A stretch of 64,000 nucleotides of DNA from Terrabacter sp. Ter38. Its GTDB lineage: Bacteria > Actinomycetota > Actinomycetes > Actinomycetales > Dermatophilaceae. The notes under the pieces are model-generated. The model did not search any database. It had not been told where the DNA came from and saw only the letters and a program-made list of their open reading frames with translations. The position numbers and the translations under genes were made by a program. Where the stretch lies: NCBI RefSeq assembly GCF_024519435.1, contig NZ_JALJRZ010000001.1:1-64000 (forward strand), in the 5' to 3' direction. Shown piece by piece: positions 16,588 through 24,814 of this stretch; the first letter of the stretch is position 1, and the number at the start of each line of letters is the position of its first letter.

Positions 16588-18777
16588 GTGAACTTGCATA
16601 GAGTGCCGCAATCACCCACGATCGTCTTGGATATGGGTGGAACCTGGTTTCGGAGTGCGATTCACGGCATTGATCGCCAGTTGATGCACGTGAGCCGTCA
16701 CCCGGCCTTCACCTACGTTGTTCAAGACTCAGCGTCGGTGGAGGAGCTACAAGAGTTCGCCGCTCGATTCGTTCTCGATGAGGTCTCTCGCCTCCAAGCT
16801 GTTGGCGGCACCCAGTCAACCCAGGTAGGCATCTCGTTCGGTGCAGCAATCAACGGGCACACGAGCGAGATACTCAACGCCAGCCAACTCTGGGGTCCCG
16901 GAAGTGGTGGCTTCGACCTGCTTCATCGACTGACAGAATCTCGTCCTGATCTCGCCTGGACCCTGATAAATGATGTCTCAGCTTTAGCGCTCTACTTCTC
17001 GTCGCAACTCGACGTTGACTCTACTACACGCATGTGCGTGATGACCGTGAGTACAGGTATAGCCGCACGAACCGTTGAGACGGCCACGGGCCGTATTCCG
17101 CTGTCACGGAACATGGGTCTCCAAGGAGAGATCGGCCACCTTCCTGTCGACTTCGGAATCGCGGGATTGGGGATTTTGAGTTGCGATTGCGGTGCGGCGG
17201 GACACCTCAACGCATATGCCTCCGGGCGCGGCATTCTCAAGGTGATGAAGGCGGTGGGCGCACGTGTCGGCAAGACCGACTGGCAGGATCTGGGTCAGAA
17301 CCCGGAACTTTGGCCGATAGTCCTTACCGCTGGTCTACTGCGAGGGGACCCGCACGCGAACCAAGTCTTGGACGCAGTTACGCACGTCCTGGCAAGAGCG
17401 GTTCACTGGATCGTCACTGTGGACCCGGAGATCGACCGAGTCATTATTTGCGGGGGCGTCGCCGAAGGCCTAGCGCCCTACTTTGAGCAGCGCCTTCGGG
17501 ATCACCTTATTAAAGAACCCATGTACCTGCAAATGGAACGCCAGGGCTCCGGCTTGGCCCAGGTTGTGGAATTCCCCAAAGGCTCCGACACATACCCACT
17601 TCTTGGCGCAGCTATTGCCGCGGAGAAACAAGAGGCCCGACGTACCGTAATCCGCTTACCCCCCACGCTCACGAAGTTCCGCCTCACCGAGAATCGGTGG
17701 ACTGAATATGAGGTCATGCTCACCGCTAAGTTCGAATCTTCCATGTTGGAAAACTGCTTGATGGCGCTTGGGGCTCAGCATGCCTTAGTGCTAATCGATC
17801 GTGACGTTCCGAAGGATCAGGCGTCCGCCTATCATTCAGCACTAGGAACAATTCTGGACCAGGTTACTGTGGCGGCGGTCAACATTGCTGCGGAAGGCAA
17901 AGACTGGCGTCTCGTAGAGTCGATTCTGGCAAGAATGGAAGACGCAAACTTCGGTCGCCGAACACACGTCCTCGTGGCTCTCGGCGGAGGAACTCTGCTT
18001 GATGCAGCAGGGCTGGCGGCAGGCCTGTACCGGCGTGGTGTTCCATACATACGAATACCTACAACACTCCTTGGTTTGGTGGATGCGGGAGTAGGCGTGA
18101 AAGTGGGCGTCAACGCTATGGGTATCAAGAACCGGATTGGCCTCTTTAACCCCCCTGACGCGGTCATCTGCGACATGCAGTTCGTCGAGCGCCTCAACCG
18201 TGAGGGCATCATCGGTGGCCTTGGAGAAATCGTGAAGATCGGACTGGTTGCGGACGTCGATCTCATCGAATCTTTAGAGCGACACTGGCACCATGCATTA
18301 CAGAACTCTTTCTACGGGACGCCTCAAGGATACGGCATTGTAGAGCGATCCATCCGCGCCATGCTCACGCAGCTGTCAGGAAATCTGTGGGAGTCGGAGC
18401 TGAATCGCCCAGCCGACCTAGGACATAGCTTCAGTCAGGCTCTTGAGTCCCTACCCGATCCCAGGCTTGGTCACGGCAAGGCAGTCGCTATCGACATTGC
18501 GCTAACGCTTCAGCTGGGCCAAGAGCGCGGTCTCACCTCAAAGGCAACCGTGACGCGAGTACTTGCTCTGATGCAGTCATTGGGACTCCCCACTTTCGAA
18601 TCCCGCATATCAACAGTCCAACTCTGGGCGTCGTTGGGAGACGCAACCGTCCATCGTGGGGGCCGTCAACGCCTGCCGATCGTCACTGATATAGGGCAGA
18701 AGCCGGTCTTCCTGTCGGACGTGAAGGAATCAGAGATTGAGGCAGCCTGGGGTCGGCTGAAGGACTGGCCGCATTGA
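16588..18777 (+). CDS. ROK-family kinase fused to EEVS-like sugar phosphate cyclase
   Basis: This is a two-enzyme fusion of 729 residues. Residues 1 to about 345 are a ROK sugar kinase: the phosphate loop is 'DMGGTWFR' (D15), the catalytic pair is N128-D129, and 'GTGIAARTV' is present. The zinc-motif region has C199 and C201, but the third Cys is His (H206). Residues about 355-729 are a dehydroquinate-synthase-like cyclase. It has the NAD loop 'GGGTLLD' at 466 and 'VDAGVGVKVGVN' with D499 and K505. Metal ligands are E547, H613 and H629. 'KNRIG' and 'HGKAVAIDIAL' resemble 2-epi-5-epi-valiolone synthases (EEVS) more than shikimate-pathway enzymes. EEVS cyclises sedoheptulose 7-phosphate, and the ROK kinase AcbM phosphorylates that product in acarbose synthesis. 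The fusion would couple these two steps. Start is GTG 16588. Confidence 0.88.
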   Translation: MNLHRVPQSPTIVLDMGGTWFRSAIHGIDRQLMHVSRHPAFTYVVQDSASVEELQEFAARFVLDEVSRLQAVGGTQSTQVGISFGAAINGHTSEILNASQLWGPGSGGFDLLHRLTESRPDLAWTLINDVSALALYFSSQLDVDSTTRMCVMTVSTGIAARTVETATGRIPLSRNMGLQGEIGHLPVDFGIAGLGILSCDCGAAGHLNAYASGRGILKVMKAVGARVGKTDWQDLGQNPELWPIVLTAGLLRGDPHANQVLDAVTHVLARAVHWIVTVDPEIDRVIICGGVAEGLAPYFEQRLRDHLIKEPMYLQMERQGSGLAQVVEFPKGSDTYPLLGAAIAAEKQEARRTVIRLPPTLTKFRLTENRWTEYEVMLTAKFESSMLENCLMALGAQHALVLIDRDVPKDQASAYHSALGTILDQVTVAAVNIAAEGKDWRLVESILARMEDANFGRRTHVLVALGGGTLLDAAGLAAGLYRRGVPYIRIPTTLLGLVDAGVGVKVGVNAMGIKNRIGLFNPPDAVICDMQFVERLNREGIIGGLGEIVKIGLVADVDLIESLERHWHHALQNSFYGTPQGYGIVERSIRAMLTQLSGNLWESELNRPADLGHSFSQALESLPDPRLGHGKAVAIDIALTLQLGQERGLTSKATVTRVLALMQSLGLPTFESRISTVQLWASLGDATVHRGGRQRLPIVTDIGQKPVFLSDVKESEIEAAWGRLKDWPH

Positions 18778-19886
18778 CCCGGCGAGAGGTGACCTCCTTG
18801 GTGTGCCGGCAGGGACGTCTCGTCGAACGTACTCATGCGCTCGATGATCGGCTCCTTGGCTCACTCAAGTGGTTCGTCCCTGAGTATGTCGGCCTCTGTG
18901 GAACGGATTTGGACATCATGAGTGATAGTCGACCCGATTCAGCACGAATCATGGGGCACGAGGCGCTTGTTCGTCTGGATCGAGGGGCGCCCCCAGCAAG
19001 CCAATCCAATTCTTCGGCCCGTTTCGTTTTGAACCCCGTGAATTCGCTCCGTCAGGACGACGTGATTGGTCACTCACGCCCTGGAATGCTTCAGAGCAGT
19101 GTCGCCCTGCCGTCAACTTGGATTCCAGAAAGACTAGTCCCACTCGCCGAAGGCGTGCCGGCGGTACTTTCGCCACTTTCCGAGCCTGTTGGCGTTGCAC
19201 TGTACGCCCTAGACCTCTTGGGCCTCGCAAGTACGGCGCGCCGTAGACTACTTTGCATCGGTGCCGGTCCGATCGGCGCAACTATCTCTTTGGTTGCGTC
19301 ACTAACATGTGGCGCATACACGGCCGTGGTGGATATATCTCCGTCCCGTGTTGATCGTGCAGTTTCCAAGAAGTTGAGCGACCAGGGCTATGTCACGGGT
19401 ACTCGCACTGAACTCAGGCGTGTGCTGCAGCTGTTCCAGCCGGACACGATAGCTATATGCGTCCCGCGCGATGCGCGTATCAAAACACTAAAAGCGGTAG
19501 CGGAGATAGTGGAATCCGGCACGATTATCGACCTAGTGACTGGTTTCGAGCCCACGGACCACATACGAGAGTTGCCGGGCTTCTTTCCAAGCGCCGTGCG
19601 CCGAGGAAATGTATGCGGTGTGACGTCGCGCGGAGGTATTGAGTCAGTAAGAAGAAGCGACGGTCTGCTCGTTAGGTTCACCGGGCACCGGGGCACCTCG
19701 CCAGACCATTTAAGGCGTGCAATGGCCCTCATATCAGAATCGCCCCAAAGGTTTGGCGAGCTTATCACTGATGTGGTTCCCTTCGGCAAGGTACCGGAGA
19801 TGGTAGCCAGCATCATGAAGGCGCGTCGTGATCCGGAACGCGCGCACTATCGGAAAGTCCTTGTGGACATGGTCACTAGTGACTAG
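18774..19886 (+). CDS. Zinc-type medium-chain dehydrogenase
   Basis: This is an MDR-superfamily NAD(P)-dependent dehydrogenase of 370 residues. The start is TTG 18774, overlapping the fusion gene's stop by four bases, so it is coupled. The catalytic zinc site is visible: Cys in 'GLCGTDLD' near residue 42 and 'GHE' near 61-63. The cofactor Rossmann loop is 'CIGAGPIGA', and an acidic residue after beta-2 ('VVDIS') favours NAD. The four-Cys structural zinc lobe is absent; the region reads 'NPVNSLRQDDVIGHSRPGM'. That fits the glucose/sorbitol-dehydrogenase-like subgroup. In C7-cyclitol pathways a zinc dehydrogenase (AcbL) oxidises the ring hydroxyl, so a parallel step is likely. It ends 11 bases inside the convergent SDR gene. 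Confidence 0.82.
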   Translation: MTRREVTSLVCRQGRLVERTHALDDRLLGSLKWFVPEYVGLCGTDLDIMSDSRPDSARIMGHEALVRLDRGAPPASQSNSSARFVLNPVNSLRQDDVIGHSRPGMLQSSVALPSTWIPERLVPLAEGVPAVLSPLSEPVGVALYALDLLGLASTARRRLLCIGAGPIGATISLVASLTCGAYTAVVDISPSRVDRAVSKKLSDQGYVTGTRTELRRVLQLFQPDTIAICVPRDARIKTLKAVAEIVESGTIIDLVTGFEPTDHIRELPGFFPSAVRRGNVCGVTSRGGIESVRRSDGLLVRFTGHRGTSPDHLRRAMALISESPQRFGELITDVVPFGKVPEMVASIMKARRDPERAHYRKVLVDMVTSD

Positions 19887-20670
19887 GCGGCGCCGAGTCC
19901 GGTGTTACGTGTTGAAGCCACACAGATGTCAGCCCTCCAGATATGGTCAAGGTCTCCCCTGTGATGAAGGGAGCAGATCGCGAGGCTAGGAATACCACAG
20001 CAGCGGCCACTTCATCTGGTAGCCCCAATCTCCGCAGGGGCGTGTACCTTAACATTTCGTCAAAGTATATCCCGCTTTTCGTGCGTCTGATCGGGGTATC
20101 AATGCGACCGGGCGCTACTCCATTTACGCGTATGCCCCGTGCACCGTATTCAAGGGCCAATGACCGAGTAATCTGATCAAGTGCGGCCTTCGAACTGGCG
20201 TACGCAAGGCCTTCGAATGAACCTATTGAGCCAGCGATAGACGAGACGTTAACGATGTCCCCAGTTTCCTGCAGAAGCATGTGCGGCAAGACTGCTTTTG
20301 CACAAAGGAATGCCCCTCTCGCGTTGGTGTTCATCACTTGATCCCAAGTGCCCTGGTCCAGTTCGACTGTGGGCTGGAAGCTAGCTATTCCCGCACAGTT
20401 GATTAGGCAGTCCGGTTGTGCCAATCGCGAGGTCGTGTTTGATACGAACGTCTCGATCGATGCCTCATCCGTCACGTCCACCCGCAGAGGTATCGCGCGA
20501 CCTGATTCTTCTGACAGGACCCTGCATAGTGACTCGGCGACGTCCTGACGATTCCGATATCCGACAGCGACCTGCGCTCCTTCGCTTACCAGGAGGCGCG
20601 CGATGGCTTGGCCGATTCCGCCAGAACCCCCTGTGAGCGCAACCACGCGCCCCTCCATAGAACCAGTCAT
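19876..20670 (-). CDS. Short-chain dehydrogenase/reductase (SDR)
   Basis: This is a classical SDR of 264 residues. The N-terminal cofactor motif is 'TGGSGGIG' (residues about 13-20), 'NCAG' follows, and the active site has Ser in 'NVSSIAG' and 'YASSK' (Tyr-x3-Lys). The C-terminal 'GETLTISGG' is typical of 3-oxoacyl reductase-like or sugar-alcohol SDRs. It is the last gene of the minus-strand half of the cargo cluster, 15 bp after the membrane protein gene. It converges on, and overlaps by 11 bp, the zinc dehydrogenase. Acarbose and validamycin pathways use an SDR (AcbN-like) to reduce a cyclitol ketone, so a reductase step in the same pathway is the natural inference. Substrate cannot be read from sequence. 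Confidence 0.85.
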   Translation of the reverse strand: MTGSMEGRVVALTGGSGGIGQAIARLLVSEGAQVAVGYRNRQDVAESLCRVLSEESGRAIPLRVDVTDEASIETFVSNTTSRLAQPDCLINCAGIASFQPTVELDQGTWDQVMNTNARGAFLCAKAVLPHMLLQETGDIVNVSSIAGSIGSFEGLAYASSKAALDQITRSLALEYGARGIRVNGVAPGRIDTPIRRTKSGIYFDEMLRYTPLRRLGLPDEVAAAVVFLASRSAPFITGETLTISGGLTSVWLQHVTPDSAPPSH

Positions 20671-20685
20671 CTCGGCGGACCTCTT

Positions 20686-21678
20686 TCAATAGTTTCTAAT
20701 AGTGCGCCACATTCGCTTGAACACTTGCCGCAGAAATGTGAGACCGCTAACCAATAGCGCGATCATTACGCTCACGGCGACGTTCCCCACCCAAGTGTCG
20801 CCATATGGAATGGTGGTCATCGGAAGTCCGGACCTTAAGAGCGCGAAGGTAACACCGGTCAAGACCAGTACCAACAGTACGGCCGCCACTCCGTTCATCC
20901 AGGCGCGGCGGCGCTGTTTGGCATGGAAGGCTCTCACCGAAACAATGTGACGCAAGCCACCAAAGACAGTCGCTTCGATAAGGTCATGGACGTTGGATGA
21001 GGCGAGGTACATAGTCGTGACCACCCAAAGGCCCAAGCCCTCAGTCTTCACCAGCATGACGGGATGCTCCCCATCACTGGTGTAGAGAAGTGGCAGCCAA
21101 TCTGAAGACCAACTTGCGAAAGCTCCTGAATACATCTTTGTAGGATTGAGTTCTTCTATGGACTTGGTGCTCGTGGAATCAGGGGGGAACCACGTATCGG
21201 CGGGGACTGGCAGGTAGGCCGAGTGGATGACCGTCGGCAAACTTGAAATCAGGGGGTGCTCCTTTAGCCTTGCGTTTCGCAAGACTGACGACCCGAACGA
21301 GTACGTGTCCCGTGACATGACTCGGATTTGTCCGGGTGTGAGAATGTCATAGGCGCGCTGGACAGGACGCCATCTCTTAGGCTGGTTTTCCATGATGATA
21401 ATTCCGCCCTTTCTTACGAACTGGGCAAAATGGTCATCATAAAACTCAACTATTGCCTGCACGCGGTCGGAGGCGAACATGAGGGCACCGTCAAGGACGC
21501 ACCAGTTGAATATAACGACGTCGTAGGCGTAGATGTTGAAGAATCGTCGCTCCTCCATCTTGGCCAAGAGGCTTACCAGCTCCACATGCGCTTCGGGCCA
21601 GCTGCGCAGTTTCTCCTCCCAGAAGCATTTTCTACGTCGGGCTGGGTCCAAGTCGTCCACGATAATGGCAATCTTCAT
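20686..21678 (-). CDS. Membrane protein with ThuA/amidotransferase-like N-terminus
   Basis: ATG 21678 overlaps the stop of the HAD gene (ATGA). Residues 1 to about 240 look like a flavodoxin/class I amidotransferase-like alpha/beta fold: 'MKIAIIVDDLDP', 'YDVVIFNWCVLDG', then 'FVRKGGIIIMENQP', reminiscent of ThuA-type proteins in which a strand-loop precedes a would-be nucleophile. The expected Cys-His-Glu triad is not evident. Residues about 262-285 and 295-320 are two strong transmembrane helices, followed by a basic tail 'RQVFKRMWRTIRNY'. The large domain should therefore be cytoplasmic unless the topology is inverted. No named family is recognised. Its presence inside an otherwise enzymatic cluster suggests a sensor, exporter partner or effector that responds to the product. 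This is inference. Confidence 0.65.
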   Translation of the reverse strand: MKIAIIVDDLDPARRRKCFWEEKLRSWPEAHVELVSLLAKMEERRFFNIYAYDVVIFNWCVLDGALMFASDRVQAIVEFYDDHFAQFVRKGGIIIMENQPKRWRPVQRAYDILTPGQIRVMSRDTYSFGSSVLRNARLKEHPLISSLPTVIHSAYLPVPADTWFPPDSTSTKSIEELNPTKMYSGAFASWSSDWLPLLYTSDGEHPVMLVKTEGLGLWVVTTMYLASSNVHDLIEATVFGGLRHIVSVRAFHAKQRRRAWMNGVAAVLLVLVLTGVTFALLRSGLPMTTIPYGDTWVGNVAVSVMIALLVSGLTFLRQVFKRMWRTIRNY

Positions 21679-22595
21679 CTCCGACCTCCTTTCAGAGCGT
21701 CTGACAAGTGGCTCAGCGTGTTTACGACAATCAAGCGATCGTCAACCACGCGAGGTTTGAGGGTGCCGCGATCAACGAGAACCCCAACAGCTTGCGTATT
21801 GAGTGACAGGGGCACTTCAATGTCACTTCGATACGAGTCGCCGAGGAACACAGTCAATCGTTTTGACTTGGGACGTTGCAGAGAGTCCACATGAGTAAAT
21901 AGACGCGCGAAGTACTCAGGATCTGGTTTGTCTACAGGATCGCCGACAAATAGACCGCCGTGTGAGATGCCGAAGTCGTTGAGCTTTGCTATGCGGGCTT
22001 CCTTGAATGCGAGCGAACGCGCCACGTCATATTCGAACTGGCCGTCCAGACCGAGGTGAAAGCGCGCATCGCTAGACGTCATCAGAAGGGGCCAGAGTCC
22101 ACTGTTCTCTCGCACCAGCGTGAACAGTTCCGGCGCGTCCGCAAAGACCTGCGGACGCGCAGTCATCTCTGCCCAGTAGGCATCCGTCGCCGACCCAACT
22201 TGGTCAGCAGTCAGTGCTAACCCGCAGTCCTGACCCGCAATCCAAATCAAGACCTCCCGGCTGAACCGTTTGGTCGCTCCCCAACGTCTGCGAATGGATA
22301 TCTGACAATCTTCGACGCGCTCCTCAAGGGCCGTGTAGTCCGTAGCATCCTCCGAATCGTGTGATTCTTGGTGCGCATCCAGCAATGCGTCGAAGGTCGC
22401 GCGGAAGCAGTGCAGAACGTGTTGTGTTTTTGAGACGCCCAACGTGGAGTTGAGCGCTGGGGCCATTGCCTCAGCTGCCTTGCTGTGCATGGCTTTCGTG
22501 TCGACTAGAGTGTCATCGACATCGCTGACCCAGACAAGGGAAGCCCTATTCTCGAAGATGTGGTGAGATAGCCATGCGTCGGGGTCTCCAGCCAC
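21675..22595 (-). CDS. HAD-superfamily phosphatase
   Basis: This HAD hydrolase of 306 residues starts at GTG 22595, with a ggag SD ten bases upstream. Motif I is 'DVDDTLVDTK' (nucleophile and acid Asp near residues 25 and 27), motif II is 'LMTSSDAR', motif III is a Lys in 'FKEARIAKLN', and motif IV is 'FLGDSYRSDIEV'. A helical cap insert of about 130 residues lies between motifs I and II. The family removes phosphate from small metabolites. In acarbose synthesis a HAD phosphatase (AcbJ) acts on cyclitol phosphates, so removal of a phosphate from a pathway intermediate or product is likely here. It is the first gene of the minus-strand operon HAD, membrane protein, SDR. Confidence 0.8.
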   Translation of the reverse strand: MAGDPDAWLSHHIFENRASLVWVSDVDDTLVDTKAMHSKAAEAMAPALNSTLGVSKTQHVLHCFRATFDALLDAHQESHDSEDATDYTALEERVEDCQISIRRRWGATKRFSREVLIWIAGQDCGLALTADQVGSATDAYWAEMTARPQVFADAPELFTLVRENSGLWPLLMTSSDARFHLGLDGQFEYDVARSLAFKEARIAKLNDFGISHGGLFVGDPVDKPDPEYFARLFTHVDSLQRPKSKRLTVFLGDSYRSDIEVPLSLNTQAVGVLVDRGTLKPRVVDDRLIVVNTLSHLSDALKGGRR

Positions 22596-23069
22596 TTGCG
22601 CTCCTGTCCTTGGGTCTACGCCGTCTCAGTGGCCCCCGTGCGCGCCCTTGGTCCGCTGTTGCGAGCAAGCACGACCCGTTCATCTTGGGCGGCGGTAGGC
22701 CACCCTTGTCTACAGGAGAGCCGACCACTTTGGGTGCACAAACAGGCCACTTCTTGCCGTGCGATGACCCGAGCCGCCCGACGGCGTTCCCGCGACGAAC
22801 TAGGCAGCGCCCCAAACGGATGCGAGGCCCTCGAGCGATCGATCCCGCCGGGGCCTATCGGATTGATGGTGCAACTTGCCCGCCACGCCGAAAGGCTCGG
22901 GTGGAAGCGTCGTCACCCATGACCGTGACCGTCCAGGTCATGGGCTCGATGCCGAGCGATGCGGAGAGTTGTCAACGGCAGTCGAAAACTGACCCCCTGG
23001 AGGCACTTGGGTTCTAGGTCTTGTCGCAACGCTCGGGTAATAGAGGGGCATGCAGATGGGATGACGAGG
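22596..23069. other. Gap upstream of the HAD operon
   Basis: About 470 bp without a credible gene. It must hold the promoter of the leftward HAD operon, but no clear -10/-35 pair stands out. GC rises again toward the IS remnants, which marks the right edge of the lower-GC cargo. Confidence 0.35.
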
Positions 23070-23415
23070 CCGCAAGCGGCAGCTGGCGGGAGAGGACGAG
23101 TACTGGAGGCCGATCATGTGCGGGGTGGGCACGGTCGCGGCGTGTGGACGTGTCGGGATCGCCCGGAAGACCGGATACCGGTGGCGGGCCGAGCGCGGCG
23201 GTCTGCCACAGCTGCGACTGCCGGAGTCCGAGCGCGGCCTGGGGTACCTGTCGCTGTTGGAGCGCCAGCAGATCAGTACCCTGCGGGGCAGAGGCTTGTC
23301 GGTTCGGGAGGCCGCGCGCCGGCCGGCAGGTCCGCCTCGACGGTGAGCCGGGAGCTGCGCCGGAACACGCTCGCCAGGACGGGAGGGTGTACGACGGTGA
23401 CCTAGCTCATGCCCA
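23070..23415 (+). pseudogene. IS30-family transposase remnant
   Basis: A reading beginning 'KRQLAGEDEYWRPI' continues as 'GVGTVAACGRVGIARKTGYR' and 'LPESERGLGYLSLLERQQIS', then 'LRGRGLSVREAARR', the N-terminal helix-turn-helix region of IS30 transposases. It shifts frame near 23330 ('SASTVSRELRRNT') and again near 23370 ('GRVYDGDLAHA'). The DDE domain is absent. It is dead. Confidence 0.8.
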
Positions 23416-23846
23416 CCGCCCACGAGAGACTCCTGACAAGCCTCACCGCAGCAGCCGCGCCCGACCTCGCCGCCGCCTTCGCCGTCGGCCCCGACACGGT
23501 CGCGGAGATGCGCATCGTCGCCAGCGACAACCCCGACCGGATCTGGTCCGAGCCGGTGTTCGCTCGTCTGTGCGGCGTCGCGCCGATCCCCGCTTCATCG
23601 GGGCTGACGACTCGCCACCACATCAACCGGGGCGGCCATCGTCAAGCCAACGCAGTCCTGTATCGCGTGGTCATTGTGCGGATGCGGCACCATGAGGCGA
23701 CCAAGGCCTAGGTCGGCCGTCGTACCGCCGAGGGCAAGACCAAGGCCGAGATCATCCGCAGCCTCAAGCGGCCCCTCGCCGGGGAGCTCTGGGCCGCGAT
23801 GCGACCCCTACGCACCACCCCACGACCCCTCGAAGCCGCCGCTTGA
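23409..23846 (+). pseudogene. IS110-family transposase remnant (C-terminal domain)
   Basis: The frame contains 'FARLCGVAPIPASSGLTTRH' followed by 'INRGGHRQANAVLYRVVIVR', the conserved C-terminal Tnp-20 region with its catalytic Ser. A TAG at 23709 interrupts the reading where the family normally has Tyr ('TKA-stop-VGRRTAEGKTKAE'). After it the match resumes to 'EIIRSLKRPLAGELW'. The N-terminal RuvC-like DEDD domain is missing. Confidence 0.85.
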
Positions 23847-23849
23847 CGG

Positions 23850-24089
23850 CTATAGGAGCGTCAACGCCCTCATGGAAGGCACGATCGGGCTGTACAAGAC
23901 CGAGTGCATCGCCGCGACCGTCCTCCACCATGGACCCTTGAAGACGATCACCGCTGTCGAGTTCGCGACCAGCGGCTGGGTCTCGTGGTTCAACACCACA
24001 CGGCTCCACTCGAGCATCGGATGGGGCCACCCGCGGAGTACGAGCACACCTACCACCAGAGCCAGATCAAGCCGGACGCACCCCCATGA
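23850..24089 (+). pseudogene. IS3-family transposase remnant (OrfB C-terminus)
   Basis: 'LMEGTIGLYKTECIAATVLH' then 'FATSGWVSWFNTTRLHSSIG' is the end of an IS3 integrase-core domain including the final catalytic Glu. The frame shifts near 24025, after which 'PPAEYEHTYHQSQIKPDAPP' completes a typical IS3 C-terminus. Upstream parts are missing; it abuts the IS110 fragment. Confidence 0.85.
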
Positions 24090-24139
24090 CCACGGCCACG
24101 AGACCCCGGCGCCTCAGGTCTTTGCTTCGGGTTTCTGGT

Positions 24140-24814
24140 TCATTCGTTGCCGCAGTCGAGGATCTCGCCGGTCTCGAGATCGACCACGTCTGGATTGAGG
24201 TTTCCGGTGTCGATGAGGTGCAGCCGGAGGGACTCGCTGGCGTCTCGGCCTCTGGGCTTCATCAGGGCTTCGTCGTGGGCGAAGACGGTGTCGCGTTGCT
24301 GGACTGCCGGGTCGGCGCCGTGGCGGCTGTAGCGTGCCCGTGCTGGCCAGTCGCTGTGGCCTTCTTCGCAGTGGTCCTTCAGTCGGGTCCGGCCCCGTTC
24401 GGTGAACGCGGGGAGGGCGTAGCGGTGCCATTCCTCGAGTGCGTCGCTGTTGAAGCCCAGACCGGCGCTGCGACGTTGGTCTGCCAGCACGGCGATCTCG
24501 TGGACGAGGTGGGGGTGACGTGGCCAGCAGGGTGGGATGATGCCGACGACGTCCCAGACGTACTCGGCGTTGAGCCAGGAGACGACCAGGTCCAGCCACG
24601 TCCAGAGCTCGCGCCGCAACTGTGGCTCTCGGATGCTGCTGGGGTCCCAAGGGCGGGGCAGCATGCGCAGGTCACCGAGGGCTTTCCTCTGCTCGGCTGT
24701 GCCGTTGGCGGCGATGTGCAGCTCGCGGTAACAGTGCCTCAGTGCCCGGCCGGGCTCCGGGAACGGCCGGACCATGAACGCCCCCAAGTAGCTCGGCTTC
24801 GAGTTGGCGCTCAT
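24140..24814 (-). CDS. Hypothetical protein at the end of the conjugation operon, 224 aa
   Basis: ATG 24814 overlaps the coupling-protein stop by four bases (ATGA). The protein begins 'MSANSKPSYLGAFMVRPFPE' and is a Trp/His-rich soluble protein with helices ('LWTWLDLVVSWLNAEYVWDV' then 'LVHEIAVLADQRRSA'), without signal peptide or transmembrane segment. It ends with 'LDCGNE'. Proteins of this form follow the coupling protein in other actinobacterial conjugation operons, with the helical part resembling a DUF4913-like segment. I could not confirm a named family. It may be a coupling-protein accessory. The operon ends here, 50 bp before the IS3 remnant. Confidence 0.65.
   Translation of the reverse strand: MSANSKPSYLGAFMVRPFPEPGRALRHCYRELHIAANGTAEQRKALGDLRMLPRPWDPSSIREPQLRRELWTWLDLVVSWLNAEYVWDVVGIIPPCWPRHPHLVHEIAVLADQRRSAGLGFNSDALEEWHRYALPAFTERGRTRLKDHCEEGHSDWPARARYSRHGADPAVQQRDTVFAHDEALMKPRGRDASESLRLHLIDTGNLNPDVVDLETGEILDCGNE

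Noticed and set aside
17650-18777. Cyclase domain as a shikimate-pathway 3-dehydroquinate synthase
   Set aside because: The motif set (DAGVGVK, KNRIG, HGKAVAIDIAL) and its fusion and neighbours fit EEVS-type cyclases better. No other shikimate gene is nearby.
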